Positions 44,757 through 53,494 of a DNA stretch of 64,000 bases are shown here, piece after piece. How positions within the stretch are numbered: position 1 is the stretch's first letter; each line of letters starts with the position of its first letter. This DNA comes from Methylicorpusculum oleiharenae (lineage in GTDB: Bacteria; Pseudomonadota; Gammaproteobacteria; Methylococcales; Methylomonadaceae). Below the pieces are notes generated by a model. That model saw nothing but the letters and a program-made list of their open reading frames with translations, did not search any database and was not told the origin of the DNA. The stretch covers positions 434,001-498,000 of the forward strand of contig NZ_WUTY02000001.1 in NCBI RefSeq assembly GCF_009828925.2, read 5' to 3'. The position numbers were made by a program, and so were the translations under genes.

Positions 44757-46211
44757 CTAAAGGAGTACCACATCATATTGTTCCTGATTATACTGCGCTT
44801 CCGCTCTGAACTTGATGCGTACGCCCAGAAACATTTCCAGTTCGGCGAGCATGTCGGCTTCTTCATCCAGCAGCATCTCGACCACTTCGTTAGAAGCAAG
44901 AACCATTAATTTCTGAACATTATATTGCCTGACTTCTCGGATAATCTCCCGAAAAATTTCGAGACAAACCGATTCCGCCGTCTTAAGAACCCCCCGGCCG
45001 CCGCAAGCCGAGCAAGGCTCGCACAAAATATGCTCCAGACTTTCGCGGGTTCTTTTACGGGTCATTTCGACCAACCCCAAAGCGGATACTTCGGTGATTT
45101 TGGTTTTGGCGTGGTCTTTTTCCAAATGCCGTTCCAAGGCCTGCAAGACCTGTTCTTTGTGTTCTTTACTCTGCATATCGATAAAATCGATAATGATGAT
45201 CCCACCCAGATTGCGTAGTCTCAACTGACGGCAGATAGCCTGAGCCGCCTCAAGATTGGTCTTGAAGATTGTTTCTTCCAGATTGCGCCCGCCGACATAG
45301 CTGCCGGTATTGACATCGACCGTGGTCATTGCTTCGGTTTGATCGAAGACCAGATGCCCGCCGGATTTCAATTTTACTTTTCGATCCAGTGCCCGCTGTA
45401 TCTCATCTTCAACATTGTAGATATCAAAAACCGGACACTCTCCGGTGTAATGCTCTATGACATCAACAATATCAGGCACAAAGACTTCTGCAAATTCGAT
45501 GAGCTTATGATACGTCTCTCTGGAATCAACCCGGACACGTTCAATACCCTCTTTGTAAAGATCCCGAAGCGTTCTGACACTGAGCGGTAAATCTTTGTGA
45601 ATAAACTGCCGGGGAGTTGCCTGCTCAATTTTTGCCGATATCGATTCCCACAATTTCAAAAGAAAGGTCATGTCCGACATGAGGATAGGCTCGTCGATAC
45701 ATTCGGCAGCCGTTCTGGCAATAAACCCGCCGCATTGATTCTTCTCACGAAAAGTCTCAAGACAGGCCCTAAGCCTAGCCCTTTCTTTCTCGCACTCAAT
45801 CCGCTGAGAAACACCGCTATTATGCGTATAAGGCATATAGACCTGATAGCGGGAAGGGATAGATATCTCAGTGGTAAGCCGCGCACCTTTGCTGCCAATG
45901 GGGTCTTTTGTCACCTGGACAACGATATGCTGACCCTCATGCAGATAGTGCTCAATATTGGCTGATCCTTTTTTTTCCAGGTCCTTGGTGCATAAATCGG
46001 AAAGATGGAGAAACGCAGCTCTCGGTAAACCAATATCAATAAAAGCCGCTTGCATGCCGGGCAAAACCCGGCAAACCTCTCCCTTATAGATATTGCCTAC
46101 CAAACCGCGCTGCCTGGTCCTTTCAATGACCAGTTCCTGCAGGACACCGTTTTCAATAACGGCCACACGTGTTTCAGGCGGCGTCACATTAATCAGAATT
46201 TCTTCACTCAT
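44757..46211 (-). CDS. rng: Ribonuclease G
   Basis: A 484-residue endoribonuclease (E. coli 489). The S1 domain near residues 38-120 has GLVGNIYKGEVCRVLPGMQAAFIDIG. The catalytic Asp residues lie in TVDVNTGSYVG and IIIIDFIDMQ, and the zinc-link CEPCSACGGRG is near 408. It trims 5' ends of 16S rRNA and degrades some mRNAs. No C-terminal RNase E scaffold. It overlaps maf by 4 bp (ATGA). Confidence 0.96.
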   Translation of the reverse strand: MSEEILINVTPPETRVAVIENGVLQELVIERTRQRGLVGNIYKGEVCRVLPGMQAAFIDIGLPRAAFLHLSDLCTKDLEKKGSANIEHYLHEGQHIVVQVTKDPIGSKGARLTTEISIPSRYQVYMPYTHNSGVSQRIECEKERARLRACLETFREKNQCGGFIARTAAECIDEPILMSDMTFLLKLWESISAKIEQATPRQFIHKDLPLSVRTLRDLYKEGIERVRVDSRETYHKLIEFAEVFVPDIVDVIEHYTGECPVFDIYNVEDEIQRALDRKVKLKSGGHLVFDQTEAMTTVDVNTGSYVGGRNLEETIFKTNLEAAQAICRQLRLRNLGGIIIIDFIDMQSKEHKEQVLQALERHLEKDHAKTKITEVSALGLVEMTRKRTRESLEHILCEPCSACGGRGVLKTAESVCLEIFREIIREVRQYNVQKLMVLASNEVVEMLLDEEADMLAELEMFLGVRIKFRAEAQYNQEQYDVVLL

Positions 46212-46783
46212 CTTAAAATTTCAATTCCTTGTTTCGCCAGTAACTCGGCTGTTTCATAGAGAGGCAAACCCATTACGCCGGAAAAACTGCCGGTGATTGT
46301 CTTGACAAAAATACTGCCTAATCCCTGAATGGCATAAGCACCGGCTTTGTCGTCAGGCTCACCTGTTTCCCAGTATGCAGCTATTTCAGCCTCGCTGAGT
46401 TTTCGAAAACTTACCTCTGTAATACTAACGGCTTCTTCATGTTGGCTGCCTCTGACCGAAATTGCGGAGAAAACATGATGCGTTGTTCCGGACAACTGCC
46501 TTAACATTGACAGGCCCTGGTCCCGATTAATCGGCTTACCCAGAATGTTGCCGTTTAGAATCACCGCCGTATCGGCAGCCAGAATGGGTTTAGAGACACC
46601 GGTAATCGCAGCACATGCAGCCGACTTTTCCGCCGCAACACGCTGGACATAGATAAGAGGCGGCTCAGCTATTTTTGGCGTCTCGTCAATATCCACGGGA
46701 CATACCTCATAACGGACAGCGATCTGATCCAATAATTCCCGCCGTCTTGGCGAAGCTGAAGCCAGAATAATTTGAGCCGTCAT
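46208..46783 (-). CDS. maf: Maf nucleotide pyrophosphatase (YhdE type)
   Basis: A 191-residue protein with the Maf motifs LASASPRRRELLDQI, VAAEKSAA, ILAADTAVILNG (the DT pair) and DKAGAYAIQGLGSIFV. It hydrolyses dTTP, UTP and modified pyrimidine nucleotides, cleaning the pool. It is translationally coupled at both ends (ATGA overlaps with rlmH and rng). Confidence 0.95.
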   Translation of the reverse strand: MTAQIILASASPRRRELLDQIAVRYEVCPVDIDETPKIAEPPLIYVQRVAAEKSAACAAITGVSKPILAADTAVILNGNILGKPINRDQGLSMLRQLSGTTHHVFSAISVRGSQHEEAVSITEVSFRKLSEAEIAAYWETGEPDDKAGAYAIQGLGSIFVKTITGSFSGVMGLPLYETAELLAKQGIEILR

Positions 46784-47250
46784 TCGCGGTGATAGGGGTG
46801 GTTATTAAGAATGGTCCAGGCCCTGTAAATCTGTTCGGCAATCATGACCCGCACCAGAGGATGAGGAAAAGTCAGCCGTGACAAACTCCAGGATTCATCG
46901 GCCAAGTCTTTCGCTTCGTCCGATAAGCCTTCAGGTCCGCCGACCAGCAAGGCTACGTTACGGCCCTGCCCTAACCAGCGCTGCATGGCCTGGGATAACT
47001 CAGGCGTAGACCATTGCTTTCCAGTCACATCCAAAGTGACCACATGCGTATCTTTTGCAATCGCGGACAGCATTCTTTCGCCTTCTTCTTTAACGATGCG
47101 TGCAACATCGCTGTTTTTAGTTCGTTTCCCTGCCGCAATCTCTTTTAACACCAACTCACATTCCCTGGGCATCCGCTTTGCGTATTCATCAAACCCCTGC
47201 TGAACCCAGGCGGGCATTTTTTGGCCTATTGAAACGAGTTGTATTTGCAT
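46780..47250 (-). CDS. rlmH: 23S rRNA (pseudouridine1915-N3)-methyltransferase RlmH
   Basis: A 156-residue SPOUT methyltransferase (E. coli 155). Conserved parts are MQIQLVSIGQKMPAWV at the start, the SAM-binding LLVGGPEGLSDE, and the C-terminal LTFPHPLVRVMIAEQIYRAW with NNHPYHRE. The ATG at 47250 gives the standard N-terminus; the open frame continues 62 codons further upstream through repeat DNA, which I leave out. It heads the rlmH-maf-rng operon. Confidence 0.96.
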   Translation of the reverse strand: MQIQLVSIGQKMPAWVQQGFDEYAKRMPRECELVLKEIAAGKRTKNSDVARIVKEEGERMLSAIAKDTHVVTLDVTGKQWSTPELSQAMQRWLGQGRNVALLVGGPEGLSDEAKDLADESWSLSRLTFPHPLVRVMIAEQIYRAWTILNNHPYHRE

Positions 47251-47358
47251 GCGCGGCAGAATACACAGAACCCCAACACCTTGCAATGAGGTTTTAAAAT
47301 CTTTGGTTCGTCCACTTTTGCAAGCGATAGATTGAAACTCGCTGACAAACCAATTTCT

Positions 47359-47443
47359 CCAGCAATTCCCAGCTTGAACTTTTAATGTGGCTGTGAGGGT
47401 TTGGCGTAAGCCTTGCGAGGAAAGCCGTAGACCCATCCATTGG
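47359..47443 (+). repeat. Dispersed repeat, 'CCCAGCTTG' family, copy 2
   Basis: CCAGCAATTCCCAGCTTGAA, then GGCGTAAGCCTTGCGAGGAA and GACCCATCCATTGG. It matches 11116-11196 in the same order of blocks, and its TAAGCCTTGCGAGG block is inverted relative to 18575-18590. Confidence 0.5.
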
Positions 47444-47512
47444 GGCTTGACGGCCGCAATCCCTGCTGCCGTGCTGCCGACCTCCCCGCAAAGCTTATGC
47501 CTACTCTTTATT

Positions 47513-47678
47513 TATACCTTTCGCACTTCAAATTTCGGCAGTGCCTAAGGAGGCATCGGGTTGTTCGGCAAAGGCTATGCCAGCATGGATGCTGGCATAG
47601 AGACTACATGGATGGTTTTATGGCGTCCTTTGACGGGCTCCCCGGTGCCGAATTTCGATCTACGATGGGGATATCATC
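47513..47678 (+). repeat. 165 bp dispersed repeat, copy 2
   Basis: TATACCTTTCGCACTTCAAA at the start, AGTGCCTAAGGAGGCATCGG, then the inner palindrome ATGCCAGCATGGATGCTGGC, and TGCCGAATTTCGATCTACGA near the end. Most positions agree with 16844-17008, in the same orientation. Confidence 0.75.
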
Positions 47679-47813
47679 AAACTGTGAATTGTTGTTATTT
47701 CCCTGGACAACGACACTAGATCTCAAGGGCGGACTATTTGCGAAGATGAACACGCAGACTACTCTTAAATCAAATGAAGCGAATTTTATATCTGCTCACC
47801 CTCTCATTTTATC

Positions 47814-47915
47814 GGGTGTAGATGTTTGATTTAAAAAGAAGCATGAATACGTCCATCTATGTAGCTCTCTGCAGCTTCGCTGTTGCAGAAGCATTTTAAT
47901 CAAGCACCTACACCC
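47814..47915 (-). repeat. MITE-like element, copy 2
   Basis: GGGTGTAGATGTTTGATTT at one end and AATCAAGCACCTACACCC at the other form near-perfect terminal inverted repeats of about 18 bp over a 102 bp element. It is inverted relative to 322-420. Confidence 0.65.
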
Positions 47916-47965
47916 TCTATTCCAAACGGGCGAGTAGTTTCCTAGTTTTTTAAATGAGGTTGAAC

Positions 47966-48739
47966 ATGCCGGTCAGTTTGATTCTTGAACGATTATTCAA
48001 ATGGCTTTTCTGGATAAGTTTCATGACCGCAGCCATCAGCGGACTCTACAAAGACCGGCTACCTGAGCCTGAGTTTTACGATGCAAACGAATTGCCTGAA
48101 CCAGTTCAATCCGAGCTGAACGAAGAAAACCTGCCGTTTACGCTGGATGTTAACAATCAGACTTATTTGATTAAACCTCGATACACCTATGAATTGAACG
48201 GCATCGTGGTCAGTTACAGCAATGCCGGCAGTTTCGGCAATATTTGGCACCATAAACGCTGGAAAGATTTTATCAATCTTCGTGATTTATGCGTTATCTG
48301 GGGTGATAACGTCGCTACCGGTGTTTACGAGCAAATGAAATTTAAAAATGACAGCTGGACGTGCTGGGCATCATGGCAGGATTCGTCAACAGGCACATTG
48401 TTTAAAAATGAAGCGTTGTCAAATAATCATCTGCTGAGTGATCAGACCTTAATCAAAAAATCCTTACTCGCCGCCGAACACGGCGATCATATCAGACTGA
48501 AAGGTTTTTTATCTGAATACGAAAACAAAGGAAACGGTTTTAAACGCGGAACCAGTACTTCACGTTTCGATACCGGCAACGGTGCCTGCGAAACAATTTA
48601 TCTCACTGATTTTGAGATAGTCAAAAAAGCTAATCCTAGCCTCAGAAAACTTTTCAGCTTCGCAACATGGCTGTGTATCCTTTCGTTATCAGGCTTTTTA
48701 ATCGCTTTTATCGTGGCGCCGTTTCGAATAAACAATTAA
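47966..48739 (+). CDS. Membrane-anchored protein, unknown function
   Basis: About 257 residues from the ATG at 47966, which has GAGG six bases upstream; an ATG four codons earlier lacks such a site. One helix near the N-terminus (LFKWLFWISFMTAAISGLY), a periplasmic region of about 180 residues, and one helix near the C-terminus (LFSFATWLCILSLSGFLIAFI). The central part has a WHHKRWKDFINLRDLCVIWG stretch and paired Trp/Cys (DSWTCWASW), features of a conserved uncharacterised bacterial family that I have seen but cannot name. No functional clue comes from the neighbours. Confidence 0.65.
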   Translation: MPVSLILERLFKWLFWISFMTAAISGLYKDRLPEPEFYDANELPEPVQSELNEENLPFTLDVNNQTYLIKPRYTYELNGIVVSYSNAGSFGNIWHHKRWKDFINLRDLCVIWGDNVATGVYEQMKFKNDSWTCWASWQDSSTGTLFKNEALSNNHLLSDQTLIKKSLLAAEHGDHIRLKGFLSEYENKGNGFKRGTSTSRFDTGNGACETIYLTDFEIVKKANPSLRKLFSFATWLCILSLSGFLIAFIVAPFRINN

Positions 48740-48941
48740 TCATTGCTCAATTATTAGCTTATTTTTTACCAATTAGCGAAGTAGTCTCTTCTGTCCTAAT
48801 TCAAAGCAAAGGGAGATAAAAATAAACCGGCAACTGACACCAAATCATTTGAAGAACCATCTTTTAAGATCTCGAAATAAATGGCATAGAAAATGCTTAT
48901 TTTATGATTTAACACCTACCCACTAAAAGCAAGGATAACGA

Positions 48942-49661
48942 ATGAAATACGCTCACTGCCTCAAAATACTGGCATCGGTCATCACCTTAACGGTAATGCA
49001 GACCAGCGCTGTCGAGGCCGCGCTTATCATCGATACTTTTACGGATCGTCAACAAGTTAAAGACAAATTATTTTCCTCAGGAGCCTCCGACAGCTCAATG
49101 GCATTGAGTGGTTCGTCATCCAGTCTGACCGGAGTTCAAAGAACCTTTAGCGCCACAGCGGATGGAAGTCCCAATTCAAACGTCGAGAAAGCAAAGAATT
49201 CCATCAACACTCACATTAGCGCTGAGAATGGATTGCTATCTTTTTCAAATTCTGAAAAATCAAACGGCACTGCGTCAATTCTTTACGACAACTTCGGCAC
49301 CATTGACTTTACTAGAGATGCAGATGCCTTTCTGATTGAAATTCTTAAAATTGATCTGAATGCTGAATTAGCGTTGATTATTAACAATAATTCATTTTCA
49401 GACCCTCAGCTTTTCAATAGCGCAGGCAGTTTTTATATTGATTTCATCAGCTTTAGCAACCCTTCGGAACTGGCTTCTGTACAAAATTTTGCGTTAATAA
49501 TAAAAGGCGTGGAGGCACTGGATTTCGACTTCAAATTTTCTGCCGTGAATAGAACCGGTTCAGCATCAACTGCCGCAGTCCCTGAACCCTCTCTGTATGC
49601 TTTATTGGCAATAGGTTTACTGGTATTCGGTGCGCTTAAGCGAACCCACATCCAATTTTAA
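48942..49661 (+). CDS. PEP-CTERM exported protein
   Basis: A 239-residue protein with a signal peptide (cut near AVEA) and a C-terminal sorting tail: VPEPSLYALLAIGLLVFGAL, a hydrophobic helix, then KRTHIQF. The PEP-CTERM tail is recognised by exosortase (EpsH), usually together with exopolysaccharide export; no exosortase gene is in the window. The mature domain starts ALIIDTFTDRQ and has many Ser, Asn and Asp. AAGGA lies upstream of the ATG. The next gene is a diverged copy. Confidence 0.85.
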   Translation: MKYAHCLKILASVITLTVMQTSAVEAALIIDTFTDRQQVKDKLFSSGASDSSMALSGSSSSLTGVQRTFSATADGSPNSNVEKAKNSINTHISAENGLLSFSNSEKSNGTASILYDNFGTIDFTRDADAFLIEILKIDLNAELALIINNNSFSDPQLFNSAGSFYIDFISFSNPSELASVQNFALIIKGVEALDFDFKFSAVNRTGSASTAAVPEPSLYALLAIGLLVFGALKRTHIQF

Positions 49662-49706
49662 CTACCGCTCATCATAAGCCTACATTCATACCCGAGATCC
49701 ATCTTC

Positions 49707-50378
49707 ATGAACTCACTAAAAACCAGCAAAATTAAGACCTTACTATCATTGGCCTTTGGCTTGGCATTTTCTTCATTCAGCCAGGCTAATGCACTGGTAA
49801 TCGACAATTTCTCGGATTACCAGTATATCTCTGACGTAGGTGGCGACAATAGCGCAACTACAGAAGGTCCGCTTGCTATTGTTGGCTCCGATTTGACCGG
49901 AGCAACCCGAACCCTTATCGCACAAGCCACAGGCAGCGACTTTCATGAAACGGCTATCGAAACCGATAACGCCTTATCCATTTCCAACACGTCTCAATCA
50001 GCCGGAAATGCGTCGGTAATCTGGGACTTCAACCTGACCGACTTTACGCAGCATGGAAACGCCATCATGCTGCAAGTCTTAGCAATCGATATTCAATCGG
50101 GCGTCTTTGTAGAAATGATTGCCAACGGCTCATCTTCATCTAATCAAATAGCGATTAACGGGGCGGGCAATCTGTATGTCAACTTCAGTGATTTTGATGA
50201 TGCCTCTGTTTTTCAGGGACTCCGCCAGTTCCAGCTCAATTTTAAAGGCCCGGTCAGCTGGGATGCCGAATTTAATGTATTGACTGCAACCACGCCAGTC
50301 CCTCTTCCGCCTGCTTTTGCTTTGATGGGCTTGGCCCTGTTTGGAATAAGTTCTTTTCGCAAATACCAGCACAACTAA
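49707..50378 (+). CDS. VPLPA/PEP-CTERM-like exported protein, paralogue of the preceding gene
   Basis: A 223-residue protein with a signal peptide and a mature start LVIDNFSDYQ, which parallels LIIDTFTDRQ of its neighbour. Shared later blocks are SIS/SFSN...A(S)ILYD/VIWD, NSAGSFYIDF/NGAGNLYVNF and FKF/FNV before the tail. The tail here is VPLPPAFALMGLALFGISSFRKYQHN, the VPLPA-CTERM variant. Two tail types on otherwise related bodies side by side is notable. 45 bp separate the two genes. Confidence 0.8.
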   Translation: MNSLKTSKIKTLLSLAFGLAFSSFSQANALVIDNFSDYQYISDVGGDNSATTEGPLAIVGSDLTGATRTLIAQATGSDFHETAIETDNALSISNTSQSAGNASVIWDFNLTDFTQHGNAIMLQVLAIDIQSGVFVEMIANGSSSSNQIAINGAGNLYVNFSDFDDASVFQGLRQFQLNFKGPVSWDAEFNVLTATTPVPLPPAFALMGLALFGISSFRKYQHN

Positions 50379-50396
50379 TTTACCAGACGATTCCCA

Positions 50397-50432
50397 CTGA
50401 CACTTATGGCATTTCGATGTCATAAGTGTCAG
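50397..50432 (+). terminator. Strong hairpin after the CTERM gene pair
   Basis: CTGACACTTATGGCAT at 50397-50412 pairs with ATGTCATAAGTGTCAG at 50417-50432, one mismatch pair only. There is no T-run. It lies 18 bp after the stop codon and is followed by a second small hairpin (GTCAGCTTG / GACAGC region). Confidence 0.5.
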
Positions 50433-50676
50433 TCAGCTTGTCATTTTTGACAGCACCCCCACCTCGCCATTAACTTCCGATTGATGAAAAAATCGGCTTG
50501 ATTAACCCTTCTTCTCTGTCTTCAAGCGACAGACAAATTTTGATTGATATTCTCAGAAAAATACAATAATTAGTATTCAATTTCAATGTGATACTATGTC
50601 CCGCACATTTACGGCGCGACGTTTTTCTTCAGTTAAAACGCGGCTTACGTTCACAATAACAATAATAAATTGAACG

Positions 50677-51954
50677 ATGGATAATCGAATTCTCATAAAA
50701 ATGAAAAATGGCGGGTTGGGCCGTCTCATTAATATTATTCAGACGCTTTTTGTCAGTTTGTTGCGTATCTGGTCCATTCCTATTGTACTCATGCTCAGTG
50801 TGGCGTCAGGATTTACGACCTACTACGGCATGTCTTTTTTTATTACTCCGTGGATTGCACTGATCATTACGATAGCAATTCAATCCATCATGGTGATCTG
50901 CTCAGTCGAAATCGCCGGAATTCACTGGACAGCCAACCGCCCGCGTTACCTGAGCGTTTTGCTGTCTCTGCTGATTGCAGTAACGGCCTCCGTATCCTTT
51001 TCCTATTTCAAGTTTTATCAAATCTCCGAACGTGACAGCATTCGGATTGACCGGCTTAACCAGGTCAGAACAGATGTTGGACAATACCTCCAGAAAATCA
51101 TGGCTATCAAAGGAGAAGTTCTTGTCGAACAAAGACTTGCGCTAGACAAACTCACTAAAGAAGTTTCGCAAGCTTATTTCGGAACCCACCCTGAAATTGT
51201 TGAAAGTTATAAGCGCCAGGTGGGTGAGGGGCCTTTTTATAAGCACTACAAGCAACAGCTTGAGGAGAAAAAGGAGCAGTTTAAGACCTTTGAATCAGAA
51301 CTGTTAAAACTGGATACCTTGATTAACCAGACATCCATTAACCTGGAATTACTCGACAAAGATCCGCAGGAAGCACAAGAAGGCTATCAAAACCTGCTAC
51401 TCGGCTTGCAAGCCATTCAGATACAGTTTAATCAACAGGTAGCAAAATTTCATGACAGCTTGCCCGCAGCACCCAGACTCATGCCGTATTCGGAGTATAT
51501 TCAAGGTATCAAGCCATCATTTGCCATGTGGTCCGGTTTTTCCCTGTTCGCGCTAATCTGTGCAGCCATGGTCGATTTCTTTACCGTACTGCTTTCTTAC
51601 CGATTGGAATTTACCGCACCCGGCCCCCTGACGGAGCAGGAAGAAGAACTGGTTTTTGAATGCCTTCGGCAATTTACCGAATTTCGTATTAATGAAAATG
51701 ATGCGTTGGAAATGGTTATCGAAAAAACTGAAATTGAACGTGCCAGAAAATATGTAGACTGGCCTCGCATGTTTGCGGTAGGTTTGCTGCTGAGCCGGGG
51801 CTTCATGCGTAAAATTGATGACAGAACCGTTGAATTTGCCCCGACACTTTATCCCCTGATTGCCGAGAAAATGAGTGACAGGCTTCAACAGATAAAAATG
51901 CGCTCAAAAACAGCCACAGAAAGAACTGAAGCCGGAGATCATCATAATGACTAA
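50677..51954 (+). CDS. Membrane protein with long coiled coil, unknown function
   Basis: A 425-residue protein. Three helices lie in the first 112 residues (about 24-48, 58-80, 92-112), followed by a long helical coiled coil of about 150 residues (IDRLNQVRTDVGQYLQ..., EEKKEQFKTFESELLKLD), then a fourth helix near 283-305 (AMWSGFSLFALICAAMVDFF). The cytosolic tail of about 115 residues looks like a winged-helix or similar small domain (EEELVFECLRQFTEFRINENDA, MFAVGLLLSRGFMRKIDD). It overlaps the next gene by 8 bp, so the two proteins are made together. I do not recognise a family. Confidence 0.6.
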   Translation: MDNRILIKMKNGGLGRLINIIQTLFVSLLRIWSIPIVLMLSVASGFTTYYGMSFFITPWIALIITIAIQSIMVICSVEIAGIHWTANRPRYLSVLLSLLIAVTASVSFSYFKFYQISERDSIRIDRLNQVRTDVGQYLQKIMAIKGEVLVEQRLALDKLTKEVSQAYFGTHPEIVESYKRQVGEGPFYKHYKQQLEEKKEQFKTFESELLKLDTLINQTSINLELLDKDPQEAQEGYQNLLLGLQAIQIQFNQQVAKFHDSLPAAPRLMPYSEYIQGIKPSFAMWSGFSLFALICAAMVDFFTVLLSYRLEFTAPGPLTEQEEELVFECLRQFTEFRINENDALEMVIEKTEIERARKYVDWPRMFAVGLLLSRGFMRKIDDRTVEFAPTLYPLIAEKMSDRLQQIKMRSKTATERTEAGDHHND

Positions 51955-53257
51955 TTCGCCTTTAGACATCTGGCTTGCTGAAATCAATCCCCAAGCTGAC
52001 ACTCAGGGCGAAGAGTGGGACCCTGGATTTGATGCAGGCCGTCAGATTGTTATTGCTCATTTAGGCCCCTGGCAAAGTATTTTTGAGAGACCGGAGGCTT
52101 TTAAGCCCCGTTTTTACCACCGCCTGTATCCCATCCCGATTCAGGACTGGCAAGTTCTTGTTGAAACCACGTTATATGATGGCTATTGCCGTTTCGAAAC
52201 GGCATTGTCTCTGAGACTGCAGGCGACATTGAAATATGTCATAAAAAACAGTGAGCACGTAGAAAGCATTAACCAATACGCCCAAAGCAATTGCGAAAGT
52301 CTTATCCGGCTGATTGTTGATCAGGAACTTCGCCGATTGACTGAAAACGACTGGGTTGAAGACGGCTTGGAATTGACTGAAAAAGCGATTCAAAGCCGCA
52401 TCAATGAGACGCTGATAACACAGCATTTACAATGCACTACCCAATGTTTCATCAAGCCTCATTTCAGCGAAATAGAAGGCAATAACCAGGGCGTTGATCA
52501 CTTTGCAAGAGAAAGTCTTTACCTGAAAGTACTTAAAAAAAACTTTGAATTTCAAGAGCGACTGAATAAAGAACGTTTCGAACACGAGCAGAATGCCGAG
52601 CAATCCCTGCTTGAAAAACGCCTTAAAATGATAGAACAGCGCAATAAGGAAGATGACTTAAAGCGAATTGAACAGGCGTTGATTGCAGATAATACCAAAC
52701 GTCAACTGGAAGAGAAGCAGCAACAGCAACTTGATCAATTCCAACTGGAAGAGCGACTACATCTCCAGGAAATACGCCATCGGGCTCACCTTAAAGAAGT
52801 CGAACAAAGAAATCAGCTGGAACTTGAAAAAAAACTGCTTGATGAAAAACTGGCGCATCAAAAGTTATTAAAGGAAAAAGAAAGAGAACTACAAATACAG
52901 GAGTTTAAGCTAGAACAGGTTCAATGGAACGAAACAAAAGAACATTTGGAACTTGAAAAAATCAATCAGGAAAAACGGCTTAAACAATTGGAAGCTGAAG
53001 CCGCAATTTCGCTGCAGGAGTTGAAATTAGGCGAAGAGCTCAAACTTGAAGAAAAATTACATGCTGAAAAACTGAGACACCAAAGCCGGTTAAAAGACAT
53101 AGAACTGGACCTGCAAATAGACGAGCAAAGAAAACGTTATGAAGCGACCCTGCACAGCGAAGAGTTTTTACGGCGGGATATTGAATTATTGATACTGGAA
53201 AAACAACGGTCCGATCTACTTAATGAAATTAAGAGCGCCGAATCCTCGAACGAGTAG
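51947..53257 (+). CDS. Coiled-coil protein with SPFH/band-7-like N-terminal domain
   Basis: A 436-residue soluble protein in two parts. Residues 25-190 look like an SPFH (stomatin/flotillin) domain: IVIAHLGPWQSIFERPEAF, TTLYDGYCRFETALSLRLQATLKYV, then a helical LIRLIVDQELRRL and a final INETL...CFIKPHFSE. From 195 to 430 it is a continuous charged coiled coil, rich in Glu, Lys, Leu and Gln, with many KERELQIQEF-type heptads, as in flotillin tails but longer. There is no membrane helix; it probably docks on the coiled-coil membrane protein made from the overlapping gene upstream. The SPFH call is an inference. Confidence 0.55.
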   Translation: MTNSPLDIWLAEINPQADTQGEEWDPGFDAGRQIVIAHLGPWQSIFERPEAFKPRFYHRLYPIPIQDWQVLVETTLYDGYCRFETALSLRLQATLKYVIKNSEHVESINQYAQSNCESLIRLIVDQELRRLTENDWVEDGLELTEKAIQSRINETLITQHLQCTTQCFIKPHFSEIEGNNQGVDHFARESLYLKVLKKNFEFQERLNKERFEHEQNAEQSLLEKRLKMIEQRNKEDDLKRIEQALIADNTKRQLEEKQQQQLDQFQLEERLHLQEIRHRAHLKEVEQRNQLELEKKLLDEKLAHQKLLKEKERELQIQEFKLEQVQWNETKEHLELEKINQEKRLKQLEAEAAISLQELKLGEELKLEEKLHAEKLRHQSRLKDIELDLQIDEQRKRYEATLHSEEFLRRDIELLILEKQRSDLLNEIKSAESSNE

Positions 53258-53494
53258 TCAACGATCACAGGATACTATCCGACTTAAATCAGACCAGATG
53301 AAGGTTAAAACATGTTCAAACTTCTGTTGTAATAAATATGCAACAGTTGAAGTGCAATAGCTATAATTAACCGGCTTGATGCTATCTGTTTTTACCCTAA
53401 GGAATTATCGAATCATCCAAGTCCTAGTCTGAAAATCATTCATATTGACCCACTGATCTGTCATCTCAACTACCCAAAAGCCCAAAGCGACTGA

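Larger units (their letters stand above)
47251..47965. repeat. Repeat-rich 700 bp region between rlmH and the 48 kb membrane protein
   Basis: Three unrelated repeat types stand in a row here: 47359-47443 (CCCAGCTTG type), 47513-47678 (165 bp type) and 47814-47915 (MITE-like). Each has a partner elsewhere in the window. No protein gene is supported, although a frame across the 165 bp element stays open. The region reads as a landing site for small mobile or amplified elements. Confidence 0.65.

Noticed and set aside
47251-47436. Extension of rlmH by 62 codons
   Set aside because: RlmH has a fixed length near 155 residues starting with MQIQLV; the extension lies in repeat DNA.
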